Shown: piece after piece, positions 48,045 to 58,605 of the stretch
Layout of the letters: every line of letters starts with the position of its first letter
Numbering within the stretch: position 1 is the first letter of the stretch
Origin: Eonycteris spelaea
Lineage: Eukaryota > Chordata > Mammalia > Chiroptera > Pteropodidae
Direction: 5' to 3'
Assembly (NCBI GenBank): GCA_003508835.1
Contig: PUFA01000007.1
Span: 15,523,001-15,587,000, forward strand
DNA: 64,000 bases
Made by a program: the position numbers and the translations under genes
Notes under the pieces: model-generated
Told to the model about the DNA's origin: nothing
Databases searched by the model: none
Seen by the model: the letters and a program-made list of their open reading frames with translations, nothing else

Positions 48045-48365
48045 TGCAGAGGGTGAGAAATTATAGCCCATCTGCCAAATCCAGCTTGCCACCTGTTTTT
48101 GTACAACTTATAAGCAAATAATATTTGTTATATTTCAAATAGTTGAAAAATTTTCATGATGCGAAAATTTTATGAGATTAAAATTGTGTCCATAAATAAC
48201 ATTTCATTGGAATACAGCCCTGCTTATTTGTTTACATGTTGTCTCTGGCTTTTTTTGCCCTAAAGTAAGAGTTCAGTGGTTGTAACTGAGAAAATATGAA
48301 CTGCAAGGCTTAAAATATTTATATCTGGCTGTTTAGAGGAAAAGTCTGTTGGCCCTTGGTTTACT
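48045..48365 (+). repeat. hAT-like non-autonomous DNA transposon
   Basis: 'gagaaattatagcccatctg', 'ccaaatccagcttgccacct', 'gtttttgtacaacttataa', 'tttcattggaatacagccct', then 'aggcttaaaatatttatatc' and 'gaggaaaagtctgttggccc'. This is a familiar mammalian element whose intact copies have CAG...CTG hAT-type ends. It is diverged and non-coding. Confidence 0.68.
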
Positions 48366-48439
48366 GGATGAAACCTGAGGTAAAGAGTAGACTGATGGAG
48401 GTAAATATAAATCTGAGACACTTTCTTCACTAAGTGAAA

Positions 48440-48497
48440 TTTCAGAGAAAGCAACTTAGCACTAATTAGCTTCAGTTTTCTTATCCATAAAGCTGAA
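48440..48497 (+). repeat. Possible MIR fragment
   Basis: 'gcttcagttttcttatccat' and 'aaagctgaaatg' resemble the 'cctcagtttcctcatctgtaaaatg' MIR motif. Short, so tentative. Confidence 0.4.
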
Positions 48498-48507
48498 ATG
48501 TTTCTGC

Positions 48508-49355
48508 CAATACTATGCCGTTTTAATTATTGCCACTTTGTAGTATAATTTGAAGTCAGGCCAATAAACATATGAAAGGATGCACAACATCGCTAGCTAT
48601 TAGGAAAATGCAAATCAAAACCACAAAGAGATACCATCTCACACCTGTTAGAATAGCTATTATCAACAGGGCAAATAATTACAAGTGTTGGAGAGGATGC
48701 AGAGAAAAAAAAAACCTTCATACACTGCTGGTGGGACTGCAAATTGGTACAGCCACTATGGAAAACAGTATGGAGGTTCTTCAAAAAACTAAGAATTGAT
48801 CTACCATAGATCGAGCAATCTCTCTGCAGGATATTTACCCCAAAGACTTGAAAACATATATTTGAAAAGATATTTGCACAGCGATATTCATAGCAGCATT
48901 ATTCACGGTGGCCAGGACATGGAAGCAACTAAAGTGTCCTACCATAGATGATTGGATTAAATATACAATGGAATATTACTCAGCCATAAGAAGAGATGAA
49001 ATAGTGCCATCTGTGACAACATGGATAGGCCTCGAGATAATCATGCTAAGTGAAATAAGCCAGACAGAAAAAGATGAAAACCACGTGATATCACTTATAT
49101 GTGGTATATAAACCTAAAAGCAAACAACCATGACAAACAGAGACTCGTGGACATGGACTATAGACTAGTGGTTGCCAGAGGGTGGGAGGGAGTGGGGAGG
49201 TAGATGGGTAAAAGGGGTTAAATATGTGGTGACAAAAAGAAATCTATGGACAATGAGCATACAATGAAAAATATATATGACTTACTGTTGAATTGTACAC
49301 TTGATACTTACTGGATTTTGTTAACCAATGTCACCATAATAACAACAACAATAAT
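48508..49355 (+). mobile_element. L1 with inverted 5' piece (twin-priming type)
   Basis: The first part (48508-48562) is antisense L1 ORF2: 'ccgttttaattattgccact' and 'tgtagtataatttgaagtca'. At about 48562 it switches to sense ORF2 C-terminal sequence ('aatatgaaa..'-type start, 'aaatcaaaaccacaaagaga' at 48611, 'tggtacagccactatggaaa' at 48746, 'caatggaatattactcagcc' at 48966) and runs to the 3' end, with 'ttaaccaatgtcacca' (49321) and an AAC/AAT tail. Sense and antisense parts joined head-to-head are the signature of twin priming. Frames are broken; short frames at 48572-48799 and 48908-49111 are ORF2 relics. Confidence 0.72.
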
Positions 49356-49361
49356 AATAAT

Positions 49362-49735
49362 AAATGGCCATAGGCCCTCAATAGACATTTCTTCAAAGAG
49401 GACACATGCATGGCCAACAGATATGTGAAAAGTTACTCAGCATCACTAATCACCAGAGAAAGGCAAATTAAACCTGTAATGAGAGATCACCTCACACCTG
49501 TCAGAATGGCTGTCATCAATAAATCAACAAACAAGTGTTGGCGAGGGTGTGAAGAAACGGAACCCTCCTTCATTGTTGGTGGGATTGCAAACTGGTGCAG
49601 CCACTATGGAAAACATTATAGAAGTTCCTCAAAAAATAAAAATAGAACTACCATACAACCCAGTAATTCCACTTCTGGGTATATATGTATCTGAAGAAAA
49701 TAAAAACTCTAATTCGAAAAAAAAAATAAGAAAAC
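49362..49735 (+). repeat. Second L1 ORF2 C-terminal fragment, parallel
   Basis: 'gcatggccaacagatatgtg' (49407), 'cagcatcactaatcaccaga' (49438), 'aactggtgcagccactatgg' (49590), 'acccagtaattccacttctg' (49658), ending in an A run near 49718-49728. It covers the same ORF2 segment as the preceding L1 but lacks the 3' UTR. Two frames (49410-49694 and 49549-49797) keep parts of the C-terminal ORF2 with frameshifts. Confidence 0.85.
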
Positions 49736-52724
49736 AATTGCCAATGGTGAAGTCCTTCTGTGAGGTTTTTTTCATTTCAAGCCTGATTACTCTGTAGAAT
49801 TTTAATTATTTTCTTGGTTTCTTCTTTCTAATTGGTCTGGTGAAGCAATGGCAGACAAAATACATTTTATCATAGCATCATCTAGAAATATTTCATAATG
49901 CCTCTGTTGGTTCAAGGCTGTTTCAGATTCAAGTGAAAGAAGCCCAGCTTGAACTAATTTAAAGAAACATTATATTATATAATTATTTAGAGTTTGCTTT
50001 TTATTTTATATATACATACACACATACGTATATAGTGTATATCAGCATATATTGTACAGAAAAATTGCCTTACCGTATTATGCTACTTTAAAAAATATAA
50101 TCTAGTTTATGTAAAGGTGTAAGTGTGAAAGTTACAACTATATGATAATAGAAATACATATTTCTCTGTGATCTCCATTCTCATAATTCATGAAACAATT
50201 TATTCTACCAGCTCCATTGCATCTGTAACATCAGATCTTTGCCAATATAGGAGCTACTTTTTGTTCCCTCTCACAGCAGGGCACAGTAATTTTGTAGGGC
50301 ATAGTAATTTTGTTTCCCTTGAAGTTGTTTTAGATAACAACACTTTATATTTTATGACAAGCCATAAGTATCCATTTATCCAAGATAAAGAAAATATTTT
50401 AATTCATCCTCCATTTTTTATTTGTACTCTCTTAAATCTCAAAGTATCATTTGTTTTATATTTTTAGATTTTCTATGCTCTTCATCCTCTTGATTCAATC
50501 TGTATGAACATGTAATTTATAATATAAATGATTTAATATGATATATAATATAGAATATGATAATGCTATACTATATATGAACATAACATATATGAGCATA
50601 TATACACATACATATGTATTGATATCTATGTATGTCGACATCTCTGTTTATATACTTTATATTTAGATGCATATATTGGTCACATTCTATGAAATACCTT
50701 ATAACAGCAAGAAGTAATTAATTAAATACATAATTGGCAACATGGATAGATCTTGAAAAACATTTTTGGATTTAAAAAGTAAGCCAACTCTCCTCACCCA
50801 GGCAATTACATATCACACAGTATGTATGAATTTATAACTCACTCTCAGTACTCAGTTTTCAATTTAATAGGGAAAATGGGAGTAATTTCAAAACAAAAGC
50901 AGTATATGAATATATATGTATATCTATCATATATAGTACATATGAAGATAGCAATAGGTTCATCTTTGTAGACACAATGATCATAACTAAAAGGAAGAGT
51001 TTTTTTAAACTGCTTTCTGCAAGACCTATAGATCATATAATAACCCATTCTGTATATTATGGTTGAAATCAATATAAATATGGAGCTAACATAGTTAATG
51101 TCAACTACCTAAATTCTATAGGTTAAGGTTGGTGCTTGTTGTTCCTCTGTCATCAGTATAAATTCTGACAAAGACTGGCGTGCATGCATTCAGAGGATAC
51201 AGAATTAATCTTTGGAAAATCTGAATAATATAATGAAATTGATGGAAAAATGTTTAACTTTTTGTCTTAGATATTTACTTATTTATGAGTTATTTTTTCT
51301 TTTTATTAACGTGTTTTCCTTTTTCCCTTTAATTTCTTCACTCTAGGAAAAGACCACTCTGCTCCCACCCCTACCTTAGGCTATTTCCACGTGTGGCCAT
51401 TTTTATTTGACTCTGTTATTGACTTAACTTACACTTATGTAATATCTCTTTTGTGTAATCAGAATTTGTGTTTTCTTCAATAATTATCAAAGGAATGACT
51501 CAGAGATGCAGGTTTTAGGAAATGCATGTGGAGGAGTGTTTTATGTAAGGGAGAGCAATCTTTGTATTTCAGTCTCCTTTCGTTACACTAAGATTTGGGA
51601 GCTGTTATTTAATTGAAGTTGAAAGAGAACCTATTCACTGGCTGGCAGTCATAGACTGAACATTTGGAGTTCTTGTGGCTTAATCTCACTGTATATTATT
51701 TGAATAGAAAGTATCAAGTGAAATATGGGGAAATGCAAGATAAATACAATTGACAAACAGTATTAAAGGTAAAATACAAAGGAGATGTCTGTATCTTTTG
51801 CTTTCTAAAAACCTATCATTTTTCTGATATATTGCAAATGTATTGAGGAATGTGTTCAATGTAATCTGTAGTTTACAAATAATATAGTGAATCAGAATAA
51901 AAAAAAAAGTTTCCCTCCAAAGTACTCTTACTAACTTCATAAAAAGGAATTTCAACACTGGTATAGAACTTTTAATAATAAAGTGTTGTTTTGACTGTAT
52001 ATCTTTGTATTATGTACATTTTCTTGATGAATGTAACCAATGCTTTTCTGTGCCTTATGAAGCAAGTAGTAGGGGTGGGTAATATTATGTTTATGTTTTA
52101 CAAAATACTATTATGTACATTAATCAACAATCTTATGTGGGTATCTGTGCATTATTATTAGTCTTCTGACTCCCTGTTAAAGTTTCTTGCATACATTAGA
52201 CTACCATTCTTTTGCTTTTAAAAATATGTAACTAAATAAAGTTGGAATTATTGGAATTATCAAACCCTCAGTAATTATATACTCATCTGACCTTGTTTGT
52301 GACTGAGTATATGTTAAAGGCAAAACAGAATGAATTATGCTACTCAGCAGCCAAATCTATTTATTGAAAAAAATAGGATATATAGAATGCTCAGGTGAAC
52401 ATTTCTGACATTAACCAAGTTGCTGATTATACAAGGTCTGAGAAAGAAAACAACTGTTGTCATATTCCAAGATGTATGACAAAATCAGGTGCCATATATA
52501 TGTTCTCACAAAGAGAATTCCTGGATAAAGAACATGAAAGAAAAGAAAAGAGGCATAATATTAGTGGGTTCTTTAAAGTTAATATAGAAGAGATCAAACT
52601 AAAGCTTAATAAGAATGGCAAGAATACGTTCTTGGAGCAGTTAAGGAGATTAGAGAGGGAGATGATGTCAGTGGAAATGGGGAGAGGTGGGAGAACACGC
52701 GTTTGTGTTTGGGGGCATCTTACA
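49736..52724. other. Unassigned AT-rich region
   Basis: About 3 kb with no gene. It contains TA-rich low-complexity tracts at about 49978-50060 and 50515-50640, and a short direct duplication around 'gtaattttgtagggca' at 50278-50311. The 133-codon frame at 52395-52796 has no recognisable domain and ends in a MIR, so I treat it as chance. Confidence 0.4.
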
Positions 52725-52800
52725 GAGCAGAAGCTTTGGAGTCAGGTTGACCTAGTGTTAAATCCTAGACATCGCCTTTCAGTGATGTGTATATAATAGG
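52725..52800 (+). repeat. MIR SINE 5' fragment
   Basis: 'gaagctttggagtcaggttg' and 'acctagtgttaaatcctaga' match the MIR 5' end. Confidence 0.68.
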
Positions 52801-52857
52801 TCAATTTTAAACCAAGGCCAAATCAAACCACATATAAAATTCTAAAGTGATATGCTA

Positions 52858-52945
52858 GAGAAAGGGAGGGAGGGAGGGAGAAAGGGAGAATGAAAACAGG
52901 AGGGAAAAGGAGGGAGGGGGAGAGAGAGAGAAAGGGAGAGAGATC
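52858..52945. repeat. Purine-rich (GGGA/GAGA)n low-complexity tract
   Basis: GGGAGGGA units followed by GAGAGAAAGGGAG units. An imperfect purine run. Confidence 0.9.
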
Positions 52946-53524
52946 CAAGTCTATATTGTGCTATAGCTACAGTTACGATGATGTCAGAGACAAGAAGGTA
53001 GAAATGTTTCAACAGTACCAGATGTGTGAGACTTGGGGAGCTAGTCTGAAGTCATTTAGAACACTGGCCAAAAGAACATGTGCAGGGGTGATGCAACCTC
53101 AACAAAGAAATTTTGTGTGTAACAGCTGCTGAAGGCCGGGTGTTGAACGATGAGTGACAATCCGAAGAAAATACCTTTTTTACATTCAGGAAAGTACCAT
53201 CAGCCGTTGGGGGTAAGGTAGGAGTGTGTGCATTCTGAATAACATGCAAAGGTGAGCAGGGAGTAAAGCGTTTGCTCTAAGCATCTGTCAGGCGAAGGGA
53301 TTTCAAACCTCCCAACAGCAACGCCTGTTTAACCAGAACTTAATTTTACTTTTATCTGCCTTTCCCAACACACCCCATCTTATAGCCAAAAAGGAAACAA
53401 ACAGAAATCTCATTTTTTTTTTTTGAGATTTTAAAAGCCACTTGTGTACATAACAATAACACAGTGGGTTACCAGTTACTCTGGCAGGTGCGGGTAATCA
53501 GCACTGGAGCAGCTAAGGAGAGAA
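52946..53524. other. Unassigned, upstream of the PPAN retrocopy
   Basis: No gene or clear repeat; a T run at about 53411-53423. It becomes GC-rich abruptly at about 53500, where the retrocopy begins. Confidence 0.4.
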
Positions 53525-54782
53525 GGAGGGCAGCTTTGGGGAGTCGGGCCCTGGAAACACGTGCGCAGGCGCCCAGGTGCAATTCCCGAGCAGCTCCGGG
53601 GCCCTGTCGCGCAGCCGCACTTGTTCACGTGGGACCGCGCAGGCCTCGGGGGTGCGTCAGCTCGGCCTGGACTCGCAATGGATCCTGGAGCTGCTCACCA
53701 CCGCCACTGGTTGGGAAGAAAAACTCTCTGAAGGATGATATGCCAGTGGCTGGGCCCCTCATAGCCACACACTTCTTGATCTTGAGCAAAAGAGAGACTA
53801 ATATCTACTTGAAGCTCAAGCGCCTTCCCGGAGGCCCCGCCAGGCGCTTCTGGATGCTGCCGAGTGCTGTAGTCTCCTCTCTGCGTGGACACCGCAAGCT
53901 TGAGAAGCAGTTGGCCGCCGCATCCCAGGGCCTGCACGTGAAGCTCCTGGCCTCCACGTTCCAGAACCTGTTCCGCCGCATCGGCGTGCCCAAGGTGAAC
54001 CTAAACACCATTAAGCGCTGCCTTTTCGTCAACTATAACCCCCATTCCCGGGAGCTGGAATCCAGCCATGATATGTTCCCGCTTCAAAGCCATTGCTGTG
54101 GGCGCAAGTGGTGGGATGAAGAAGCGTCTCCAGAAGTTCTCCAACGTAAGCCGCCTGCACAACGACAGGAGCTGCTGGCCGCGGGCATGGTGCTGGCACA
54201 GAGTGAGGTAGAGCCTGATGGGAAACATGACATTACTGAGCTGCCCCCCTCCCTTCACGTTGTCACCGGAGCAGCAGCATGCAGGTCCAGCAGAGTGCCG
54301 AGCAGCCCACCAATATTGGGCCTTGGATTACCTGCAGGTCATGCACATCCAGGAGGGTGTTGAAGAGCAGAGCGTGCTGTTCCACAGTTTCATGCACAAG
54401 ACATTGCAAGAGCTCCAGGCCACCCTGGCAGCCAAGTAAGAGAAGCTGCAGCTCACAGCCCAGAGGCAGGCCCCGGACATCCAGTTGCAAGCGGGAGCAG
54501 CGAGAGAGGAGGCTGGTGGGCATCAATCAAGAGGGCAAGAGCACAGGTGTGGGGAGAGTGATGCCTAGAACTCTGGGGCCCCTCCAGCGGGAGGAGGAGG
54601 AGAAGGATGAAGCTGAGTATTTCTGCCAGATGGTGGTCAAGGAGCCTAATGAGGACTTGTTTCTAAAGCAGAGACGCCCGCCAGCCCCCAGAGGCTGGGA
54701 ACAGCCAGTGAAGGAGGGAAAGCCTGACAGAGGCTGGAGCGACCGAGGTGGTGATGGGAGGCCTCCCAAAAAACACTTCTAA
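53525..54782 (+). pseudogene. PPAN: Processed pseudogene of PPAN (SSF1/Peter Pan homolog)
   Basis: PPAN is a nucleolar Brix-domain protein needed for pre-rRNA processing of the large ribosomal subunit. This is an intronless retrocopy of its mRNA. The best-preserved part is in one frame at about 53695-54070: 'KKNSLKD', 'PVAGPLIATHFLILSK', 'FKVNLNTIKRC'-like text (here 'PKVNLNTIKRC') and 'NYNPHSREL', covering much of the Brix domain. The frame is lost at about 54075-54155, restored around 'SEVEPDGKHDITELP', then shifts again; a stop interrupts it at 54437-54439, and the acidic C-terminal part ('EEEEKDEAEYFCQMV', 54594-54638) sits in another frame. Two in-frame segments of the Brix region are also missing (near 53853 and 53915). 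The start codon region is decayed and GC-rich, unlike its surroundings. No clear poly-A tail or target duplication is seen. The 299-codon open frame at 53464-54363 is pseudogene plus frame-shifted text, not a gene. Confidence 0.9.
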
Positions 54783-55924
54783 GAGCGTTTTTACACTTCG
54801 GTGAGTTTTTGCTTTTGGTTTTGCTTTTTGTTTTTTTTTTTTTTTAATTGGAGTCTTTTTCAATCCGGTGATGATGTGGGAGGTAAAATGAGATAGAGTT
54901 AATTTATTTAACTTCTCCCAAACTCTATTCCCACCTCCAAAAAAGTTTGATTAGATGTAAAAAGATTTAAGCAAAACCCTATTATATAAATTCATAGTTA
55001 GGTTGGCGATTGTCTCCCATCCTCCTCCTTAAACAGGTTCTTAAGGATCCTTGGAGGCCAGTGGGAAAGAGGATGGATGACAGGGCCACAAAGGACACCC
55101 CATCTAGGGGGTTTCCCAGTGAATTCTCCTGGGATGGGACCAATAAAGAAGACAACTTTCCAGGACATTATCTAACCATGGGACCTAGAATTATCACTGT
55201 GGATATTTGTTACCAGCCCTCACTAAATGCCTCCAAAAGTAACTGGATCTTGGAAGGATTTAAATCCTGTAGCCAAAAATAGGACCTCTACAACCAGGGG
55301 CTTGCTTCTTGTTCCCATAGAGTTTATAAGACTGAATTTTTGGATCATACTTATATAGCTTTGTGGAAAGATTTTACCGTAGTTAGAGTGAACGTGAAAT
55401 ATTATAAAATTCAGTTTGCAAACAGTTAAACTGTGTAACAAGGCAATTTATAAGGAAGGAGATAAATAGCTATGGGAAGACTGTCTGTAAAGCAGTTCCA
55501 GAAAGCCATGATTAATTGTTTGTAGGGATAAATCCCTGTTCTCTTATGAGAGTAGTGTTATGTGTAGACGTCTTACAAGATCCATGAGGCTCCCTAAGGG
55601 AGGTAAATTATCCTGAGTTTAATACTGAAACAGAAATTGTTGTAAATCAGTAACGAATTTATATAGAAAACTATTGAACTTATTTTCCATTTAATTTTTA
55701 GAAAAGGGTTTGTATAGTTACCATTGGAAAGGTTTTCTTGTTTTCGTTTTGTTTAATTTGTTTTGATTTTTAAATAACCATTAAAAGAGGTGAGGATTTT
55801 AGTTAAATCTCTTGATTATGAATAGGAAATTGATCATGGTGCTATTTTTATTGGCCAGTGTTGTGTCTAATATTCTAAGGTCTTGTTTAATTATAATGCT
55901 ACCTGAATCTATTGATGAGTTACC
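54783..55924. other. Unassigned, downstream of the PPAN retrocopy
   Basis: A T run at 54829-54845, then sequence with no recognised gene. The 90-codon frame at 55010-55282 has no domain I know; its region is GC-richer than its surroundings and may be retroelement-derived, but I cannot support that. Confidence 0.4.
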
Positions 55925-56375
55925 GTTTATCATTCATTCGTTTACTGACAGTTACTATTTATCATTCATTCATTTATTGAGAGCCTCCTCAGTGCCTGGC
56001 ACTGTTGTAGTTCCTGAAAACACAGTGGTACAATTAAGATACAAAGGGCCTTCCTTCATGTCACTTAAATTCTAGAAGTGACAAAAATTATAAGCAGATT
56101 GTTAATATCTATTGTTCAATAGTAAGAATAAGGTAACCTAAGAGAACATAGACCGAACTATATGGGGGAAGAATATTTCATTAACGTAAACAAGGGCAAA
56201 TACTTTAAGATGCAGTGCATTATCTAAGGTTGAGGTATTTTAACATCCGGTTAATTCAGTGACCCAGGGGGAGCTGGAATAAATCCAGAGGGGCAGGATG
56301 GAACCAGATTACACAAGAATTTGTAGGACCACTGAAGGATTATAGAGCCAAGAGTGGTCTTATCTGCTCTTGTAT
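55925..56375 (-). repeat. L2 LINE 3' end, antisense
   Basis: 'tatcattcattcatttattg', 'cctcagtgcctggcactgtt' and 'gtagttcctgaaaacacagt' are the reverse complement of the L2 terminus. 'gtaggaccactgaaggatta' and 'agccaagagtggtcttatct' (56320-56365) continue it. Confidence 0.8.
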
Positions 56376-56409
56376 TTTCATATATAGTCTGACAATCCAT
56401 GCCTGCTGG

Positions 56410-56800
56410 TTTAGACCATTCCGAAAGTAATTATTAATATTGTTGGAGTCATTTCTATCATTTGTAATTTTTTCTGGATACTTCTTGTAATTTATTGTAT
56501 CTGTTCTTCCTTGACTGCATTCATTTGTCCTAAATATTTTTTTTAGTGTAGCATTTCCGCTCTTCTGTTGATTTTTAAATGCATTTTTTTAGTTATTTTC
56601 TGAATGGTTATTTTAAGAATTATAATATGCATATTAATTTATCACAAGCTACTTCAGGTTAATACTAAGTCAATTTTGGTTAAATTATCAAGTCTTATTT
56701 CAGTATAATTTTATTCCTTCTCTTTTTTGCTACTATTGTCCTATATATTATTTATATATATTTATGTTTCTGCTTCAATTATATATGCTTGTTTTGATGT
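56410..56800 (-). repeat. L1M LINE fragment, antisense (region between ORF1 and ORF2)
   Basis: 'ttattaatattgttggagtc', 'gaattataatatgcatatta', 'atttatcacaagctacttca' and 'tttttgctactattgtccta' match, in order, the antisense of the L1M region between ORF1 and ORF2. Confidence 0.62.
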
Positions 56801-58334
56801 TAAGCCTCGCATCCTAGTGGTTGCCCACGTGTTTGAGAAGTTTAATAGCCAGTGGTTGCACTGTTGTTTTGCTTAAACTCTATAAGGCTTTCAACTGTTA
56901 CCAGAAGGCTGTGAGTAGGTAAAGGAGCTCATTCAAGGTTCTGGCCATTTTCAAGTCTGCCCTGCCAGACTCAAGCCTCCTATGCACAAGTTAGCAGCTC
57001 AGAATTGACCAGGAATGTGTGAATAGAAGGGCTCACTCTATTTTCTTGTGGACATGTGGTAAGTCTCAGGAAAATGCTTGTCAACTAGCCACACAATATC
57101 AAACTAGTAGATACGATGTCTTGACCTCCTCCACTTACCTACCTGTGCAAAGTCACTTCCACTCATAGTGTTGCTAGGTGTGGATGTCACCTTAACTCCA
57201 TATCAAGTAAATCTCATTCGCCTGCTGACTAGAATCTGACCCATCCTGGCAGAACCACTCTGTTGAGCTGGTGGGGTGGGAAATAAGACAGTAGCATACA
57301 CAGGCCAGAATGCCGTAGGTCTCTACTGTTCTTACTCAATATCCAGCAATTTATAAGCTATAAATACTTTTCAGATTGTTGTCTGCCTTCGGTTGATTTT
57401 TGGAGCACTACAATTGTTTTTGCTTTTTTATTTTATTTTTTGTCTGTCATTTGTTTTTTCGGGAGAGGATGTACCAGTCTCCTCATCCATAGCCATAATT
57501 CCTGCCACTCAAAAAAAATTGCCCATAGACTGCATGATACATTGTTTTCTGAAGTATAAGGGCTTTCAATTAGGATATTTTGAGAGGAGATGTAGCTTTC
57601 TCCCTCAATTCTTTAAGTGCAGTTCAGAACTTGTTCAGAATACCAAAAAGTCAAAACCTGTACCACATGCTGTGGATGCATAAATTCTGAAATATTTTCC
57701 TTCAAGGAGATTTTTAAAATTTATCTTAAAAGTACGTTAGTTCAAAAAGTTATTATTTTATTGTTTTGTTTTCCCTTTCATTTCTTGCATCTCAGGAAAG
57801 ATGGTTCATGCCAGGCCAAATTGCATCTTCAGCTGCTCGAAACTTTGCACTGCTTTCCTGCCTCCCCGTCAGGGGCTGTGATTAGCTAAAGCAATTCAAG
57901 TATCATACTCTTTACTCAAACCCGTGAGAACTCAGAAGTGGGTTAAATTTGGAAATATTGATGAAAGAACAATATCTTAGAGAGAATCATCTTCCTTCAA
58001 CATAATGCCTCTTTATTTTAATGGGGCGGGATAAAAACGAACATTCATTTTAAATGCCCTCACCTGTGTCACTAATTGCATCATAAGTTGCTTAAATGAA
58101 ATGATTGCAACAATTCCAGTTGACTCAAGTATTTCACTGAACTTGGCTGAGCTTCCTCTTTCAAGTATAGTATGATGATTGTGAAGCAGTAAGGAAAAAA
58201 AACCCAAGCTGTTACTTTCTGCCTAAAAATTTTGTAAGAGATCTGAAGAAACAAGTGTTTACCAAATTAGGCATTATTTAAAAATTTTTTTCATTTATAT
58301 GTTTCATTTTTATTTAATTTTAAAAAGCAATTTT
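56801..58334. other. Unassigned sequence
   Basis: No gene. The frames at 57393-57683 and 57617-57889 overlap each other and show no domain; the first starts with a hydrophobic stretch encoded by T-rich DNA. Confidence 0.4.
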
Positions 58335-58605
58335 TGAAGCTTTCTGTGCCAGACATTGCTGTGTACACACCAATATGAATTTTTCTCATTTTCCTTTTAG
58401 TAATAATATAATTATTTTACCTGTGTTTATACCTGCTCAGCTAGAGGCTGCATTTTCCTATCTACTTTGCATCTAGGAGAGCTCATGAAATTCAGCCTCA
58501 GAGACATTAACTGATATGCCAAATATTACACAGTAATTTTTGTTCGAGGTAGGACATGAAACCATATCTTCAACCTGCAGTAAAACCTTTGGGTACTGAA
58601 TTAAT
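58335..58605 (+). repeat. MIR SINE, near full length, diverged
   Basis: 'ctttctgtgccagacattgc', then a decayed middle, 'cagcctcagagacattaact', 'gatatgccaaatattacaca' and 'ggtaggacatgaaaccatat', in MIR order. Confidence 0.65.

Noticed and set aside
52395..52796. 133-codon open frame
   Set aside because: It has no recognisable domain, no splice or promoter context, and it runs into a MIR at its 3' end; consistent with chance.
53464..54363. 299-codon open frame as a possible functional gene
   Set aside because: It merges upstream sequence, a PPAN-derived segment and frame-shifted PPAN text. The rest of the PPAN similarity is in other frames with a stop at 54437, so it is a pseudogene.
54783..54850. 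Poly-A tail of the PPAN retrocopy
   Set aside because: The homopolymer after the stop is poly-T on the plus strand (54829-54845), the wrong strand for the tail of a plus-strand retrocopy.
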